From Lasiosphaeria ovina (taxonomy: Eukaryota; Ascomycota; Sordariomycetes; Sordariales; Lasiosphaeriaceae): 64,000 bases of DNA. The position numbers and the translations under genes are program-made. A model generated the notes under the pieces. It did not search any database. It was not told where the DNA came from and saw only the letters and a program-made list of their open reading frames with translations. The first letter of the stretch is position 1, and every line of letters begins with the position of its first letter. This document shows, piece by piece, positions 59,286 to 64,000 of this stretch. The stretch is from assembly GCA_033439765.1 (NCBI GenBank), contig JAULSN010000001.1, forward strand, positions 6,138,001 to 6,202,000, in the 5' to 3' direction.

Positions 59286-60209
59286 GGCGGTGTGGTGCGA
59301 GGAAAAGGTAGACCGAGGCAGACAGCTGGAGGACGGCGGCGGCTGTCGATATTCAACAATGGCTTACCCAGACGCGCCAAATGGACATGCGCGGGTTTAG
59401 GTGGTGCTAGATTAGTACCTTAGCGTTGTGTGCAATGCGGAGACCTGAAGCCAAGTCTCCAGGACGGCCGCTTCCCCAGCTCCGTTTCGTTAATTGCCTT
59501 CTGGCAGCCCCTCCAACAAAGGAAAATGTTGCAAGCTTGCTTGCGTAGTCGAGATTTCTAGGTAGCAAGAATTGTGTGTCTGCATGAAGTGAAACAAAGC
59601 AAGACAACGCTGGAGCTCGTGTAAAATAACCTTGTCGTTGCTGCCGGTATATTCTGAAAAGCATGGAATTCCAAAAAGTTCCTAGGTATCCGTACCTACT
59701 ACTGTGTACTTTCTACGGGGAAGTGGGACGGTCGTTCGGCAAACACCGGTGTGGAGCCTGCGCTAACTACGCACTCTTTGAACATCCCTGACGGGTGTCG
59801 ACGGCCCTGGACTACGCCCACCCGCCGATCCATTCCCACTCCAAGGTACCCGACGGATAGGTAAGGTAATAAGGAAGGTGAGAGGTACCTCGACGCCGAA
59901 TCCGCTGCCTTACATGACAACCTCAACACAACAGCTCGTCATCGACGCTCATTACAACTTCCTGTACTTTACGAACTCATACCCGACGTCGACAGCCCTC
60001 TCTCCGATCTCGCCTAACAACTCCCAAAAGAGCTGCAGCCATTGCCACGCCCTCTAACTGCCACACCGAGGCATCCTCGGACGACGCTGGCTAGAGCGGA
60101 GCGGAGTAGGAATTGAAGACTCCGATATGAATTGATCTGGGGAATCGGGGGAAAACAATCTTGCCCATGCGCATGAGGCCGCCCTAACGGCCACGGGCTT
60201 CGAAGAGCC
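59286..60209. promoter_or_regulatory. divergent promoter THOC3-like / RIC1
   Basis: 924 bases between head-to-head starts. It must hold both promoters. ACCTACT/TAGGTA-type motifs occur at 59.69 and 59.86-59.89 kb. No gene or RNA is seen. Confidence 0.55.
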
Positions 60210-63200
60210 ATGTACTGGCCCCTTGGCACCCCGCGCATCTATGCGACAAGTGTTGGCCGCCCGTCCGCCTCGCGCCATGGCGTCTCTCGCGATGGCCTCA
60301 CCTTTCCGCGACATGCTGCAGCCTTGGCCCCGCCGGCGAACCACGACGCATTGGGCCATTTGCCCATACCCATGCCCTCCACACCCCTGACACCCGTCAC
60401 CCCTCTGACGCCCGACGTCAAGTCGGTCGAGTATGGCGAGCAGGAAGACCAAGAGAGTGAACGGGACGACAAGGGGCCAGCCCCGTCGAGCCTTGGGCTC
60501 CGCGAGCCTATTCTAGCCCTCCGCGTCGCGCGTTCTGGTCACATATTTGCCGCCATTACCTCGACATCCATGGTCATCTGGCAGACCAAGCCTACCGTCA
60601 TTCTGGCAGTCGTAGTGCGCTCTGATGACTCGCTCCAGTCCTACGGCACCAACATCGACCTGCTACTACGCCCCGACTCGGCCATATTTGTCGTGCACAC
60701 GAGCTTGGGATACCTGATTACATACTCCCTCGCCACCGATGCCGACTCAAAGGTCTACAAACCGCACTTTGCTAGCCACACCAACATACAGAGGAGACGG
60801 CAAAGTCATGCGGGCGATCCGGGCCACGTTGCCCCCGAGCAGATACTCTGGGGCCCGGGCGAGGGCCCGGGCGTTCGGGATATCAGTGTCCGTTTCCGCA
60901 TGGTGATTAAGGTCGACGCCGGGATCGAAAGTGTGCTGGCCCTTGACGACGAGCTAGTGGTGGCAACTCGGAAGCCCGCTGCGGTCCAGTGCATCCGCTG
61001 GACCCCCGACAGCTCGGGGAGCCAGACAAGTACCGAGCTGTTGAGCCGCATGAGCTGGCTGGGCAAAAAGGTCACCGTCAAGCAGATGACGCACGACAGG
61101 CCCATGAACTTGTCCACGTGGATCACGAGCGACGGGAGGGCGTATGCCGTTCAGCGAACGCCGGCGAGCCGGCCGGACGGCGATTCCGGCGAGGCCTCTG
61201 ACCCAAAGAGGCTGTTCAAGGGTTATTGCTTTCACGTCCCGCAGACCGAACTCGAACATGCAACCCGGTGCGTCATCAACGCACGGTTTTCGCTTATTGC
61301 TGTGGGGTGTGCCGATGGCACTGTCCGCGTCTACTCAGCCAAAGATTATTCGGGAAACATCCCGCCGTCCCATGTTCACAGCCTTTCGACGTCTACCGGC
61401 GCGTCCGGAGACCTCACGACACTGAGTTACTCCCCCGACGGCTACTGTCTCTTTGCTGGCTTCGAAAAGGGCTGGGCAATATGGAGCGTCTATGGCAAGG
61501 CGCTGAGCAATAGCTTCGGCGCAGACCAGTCATTCGCATCCGCCAATGGAGAGGAGTGGCTGTCCGGTGTGATGGATGCTGCCTGGGTTGGAGGTGCCTG
61601 TGAAGTGCTGCTGGTTAGCAGAGCCCATGAGGCCATCTGGCTGCTCGAAATGGCGCGAAGCGCGGTAACGGGGTGTTACAGCTCCGCAAACCTCTTCCGC
61701 ACAGTGCTCCAGAGCACGTCTAGTGTCATGATATACAGGGGGTACGACCTCCCCGACTTGACGTCCATCTCGGCCGAGCCCTCGCTCTGGCACACTGCTA
61801 GGATCCCGGCTATTTACTTATCCAACCAGTGGCCCATCAAGTGCACGACCATCTCCGCCGACGGCCGATATGTCGCCGTGGCCGGGCGCAGGGGACTGGC
61901 CCATTACAGTATCAACAGCGGCCGCTGGAAGACGTTTGCCAACGAGGCCGTGGAGAATGAGTTTCAAGTCAGAGGCGGCATGTGCTGGTACCAAAACATT
62001 CTAGTGGCTGCCGTGGAGGCCAACAAGTCGTTTGAACTCCGGCTGTATTCCCGCGAGGCCGCACTCGACAGCACTACAGTCGTCCACACGCAGCAGATGT
62101 CGGCCCCCGTGGTACTAGTCACGCCGTCGGGCGAGGACTCGCTACTGGTTTATACCTACGACAACCTTTTGCACCACTTCGTGTTCGCCCCCGCCGCAGG
62201 CTCAATCAGGCTCATCCAGGTGGGTCATATAGCCTTTCACGGAATCGTGAGGTCACCAGCCAGAGTGAGAGGTCTGAGTTGGATTTTGCCGGAGAGCCAG
62301 TTGCTAGAGGGAGACCCGTCGCAGGACGTTGCTCACGCTTCCGTCCTGTTTCTCGTGGATGGCAAACTGGTGCTCCTCCGGCCCTCTGTCAGCGAGGGCC
62401 ATTTGAAATACGACATGCGTGTCATAGTGCACAACGTTGAGTACTATGTGAGCATGAGAGACCAGCCGTTCCCGGCTTCTTCTTCTTCGGAGGCACGCAG
62501 CCTCGAGGCCAGCGGGTCGGCAGAGGAAACACTGAGAAACTCTCTCTGGATTTTTGACGGCAGTGAGCTAAAGGCGTGGGCGGATTTGGAGCCTGTCTTG
62601 AAGGCAATATCTGGGGAGGTGGCAAGAGAGCTGCCGCCCATGATTTCCGTCCCGGTCGACTTTTATCCGCTCTCGGCCCTTCTAGGCAAAGCCATCGTGC
62701 TCGGCGTCGAGTCAGACCTCGTTCAGCGCCGCGATGTTAGCTTTTCCTTTTTCCGCTTTTCCATCAGGGTAAGAACCCCGCCTCTCTCTCTCCCTTGACG
62801 CTTCGTTTTCTTTTTTCACATTTACGTGCCAAGCTAAAATATGCTTACAGACACACCTTTTCTTGCCTGACATATTACGCTCGTATTTGGTGGCCAATAA
62901 GCCTGTTGAAGCACTGCGTCTCGCCCAGAGATACGAGAATCTTGAGTATTTTGCACACGGTCTGGAGGTGTTACTGCACCATGTGCTGGATGAAGAAGTG
63001 GATGCGAATCCCCCCCCGGCCCCGGAGCACGCCATTCTCCCTCGCGTCCTTTCCCTCCTCTCCTCCTTCCGTCAGTATCTTGACATTGTAGTGCAGTGCA
63101 CTCGCAAGACAGAGGTGCGTTCTTGGCGCACGCTCTTTGCCTACCTACCCCCGCCTCAAGAGCTGTTTGAAGAGAGCCTCCAGCGCGGCAGCCTCAAGAC

Positions 63201-63615
63201 GGCGGGCGGATACCTCCTAATTCTTCATACCTTTGACGAGCTGGCGACGGCAAGCGAGCAAAGCGTGCGCTTGCTGACGCGGGCGATGCGCGAGGAGGAC
63301 TGGGAACTCTGCAAGGAACTCGCGCGCTTTCTCGCGGCACTGGATGAGACAGGGGACACACTACGTGAAGCGATGGACATGGTAAAAATACGGTCGAAAC
63401 TTGGGCGGCAGAGCGAAGACGGGGGTGGAGTCTATGGGATCGCCGCAAGGCTCGAGATCCCGCCCAGGAGCATCAACGGCTCGCCGTCTGACAGCGGCAC
63501 GCTGGGGCCAACAGGAAGAAGAAATGAAAGCAGCGACTCGGAGGCTGATGGACAATCACTTAGCGATGGAGGAAGTGTTACCAGCGGCAGCCGATCCGAG
63601 AGCAGAGACGACTAA
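60210..63615 (+). CDS. ric1: RIC1 homologue, subunit of the Ric1-Rgp1 GEF
   Basis: Two exons (60210-62768 and 62851-63615) close in phase to 1107 residues, in the usual range for fungal RIC1. With Rgp1 it forms the exchange factor for the Rab Ypt6/Rab6 at the Golgi and acts in retrograde traffic. The start MYWPLGTPRIYATSV is the family's N-terminus. Residues about 85-600 form a WD40-like propeller: LALRVARSGHIFAAITSTSM with VIWQTKPTVIL, ARFSLIAVGCADGTVRVYSA, TLSYSPDGYCLFAGFEKGWA with IWSVYG, and TISADGRYVAVAGRRGLAHY. An Asp/Glu-rich insert (EYGEQEDQESERDD) lies near residue 75. The C-terminal RIC1 domain has HLFLPDILRSYLVANKPVEA, LEVLLHHVLDEEVD and LHTFDELATASEQSVRLL. The tail is Ser/Asp-rich and ends SRSESRDD. 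The donor AGG|GTAAGA and acceptor CAG|ACACAC keep FSIRTHLFLPD in frame. Confidence 0.92.
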
Positions 63616-64000
63616 AAGGCCGTGGAAAGGCGTCGAGGAAAATGTTGGAACAAAACTAGACGGCGACGAAACAGGACCGCAAGGGGTTTTTTGGATAACA
63701 CGACCTGTGTGGAGATTCAAGTAAGTGTATCGAGACGTATAATAAACGGCAAAGGGGAAATTAGGTACCCAGTCATGAAGGCAACATCTCAGGTCGGTTG
63801 TTTCTTTCACTAGGTGTATTCGAGCGGGGAGTTAGCTACTGTGACGAAGCTTTTCATTCCGGGCGGACTTGACCTCGTCGAGACGTGCTGTGTACTGTAC
63901 TGTACTACTAGCACTTGCTTACCTAAGGTACATGTACCTTAGTATTAGGGAACACTCTGCGATGTTTTGGTGTTTAGCGCAGCCGCAGGAGTAGGGCTGG
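63616..64000. other. 3' flank of RIC1 to window end
   Basis: Only short frames and TAGGTA/CCTTAGG-like motifs (63.92-63.94 kb). Nothing recognisable is seen before the window ends. Confidence 0.5.

Noticed and set aside
1..64000. CRISPR arrays, rRNA, prophage, integrase or attachment sites
   Set aside because: None was seen. The eukaryotic gene structure throughout makes bacterial systems unlikely.

Overview
The window is nuclear DNA of a filamentous ascomycete, most likely a Sordariomycete and possibly of the order Hypocreales. The evidence is the gene content (DUF3824 protein, Zn2Cys6 and Nrg1-like C2H2 regulators, fungal acetate kinase), short GT-AG introns mostly of 50 to 300 bases, about one gene per 4.5 kb with pyrimidine-rich 5' leaders, and intergenic DNA full of ACCTACC/TAGGTA-type motifs. 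There is no sign of bacterial operons, CRISPR or rRNA, and I found no convincing tRNA. Species cannot be assigned from the sequence alone.

Layout. 1-577: 3' end of an NPR3 homologue (GATOR1/SEACIT arm of TOR signalling). 1215-2795 (-): bHLH factor with a very long loop. 2796-8356: a 5.6-kb divergent intergenic region. 8357-9611: SFT2 Golgi transport protein. About 12.2-14.0 kb: a coding-like stretch I cannot resolve, probably a decayed gene. 16561-19802: La-domain RNA-binding protein. 21552-22093: small Ino4-like bHLH protein. 23787-26021: DUF3824 protein. 28677-30824 (-) and 31356-33338 (+): spliceosome genes CLF1 and PRP31, head to head. 33.3-39.5 kb: gene-poor DNA with a 272-bp inverted-repeat element flanked by TA. 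39478-40410: two-finger C2H2 regulator. 41847-43265 (-): acetate kinase. 44225-45747 (-): four-exon gene of unknown function. 47383-48165: protein resembling only the DNA-binding half of a Tc1/mariner transposase. 49166-51800: seven-exon phosphate-type MFS transporter. 52598-55712 (-): seven-exon Zn2Cys6 regulator. 58026-59285 (-) and 60210-63615 (+): THOC3/Tex1-like WD40 protein and RIC1, head to head.

Most genes are single-copy housekeeping functions in RNA processing, Golgi traffic and nutrient signalling, interspersed with transcription factors. I see no metabolic cluster. The most unusual items are the TA-flanked inverted-repeat element, the transposase-like HTH gene without a catalytic domain, the bHLH protein with a loop of about 65 residues, a transporter gene with a probable GC-AG intron and a 22-nt exon, and the coding-like relic. 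Exon boundaries were read by eye from splice consensus, phase closure and protein continuity. There is no transcript support.
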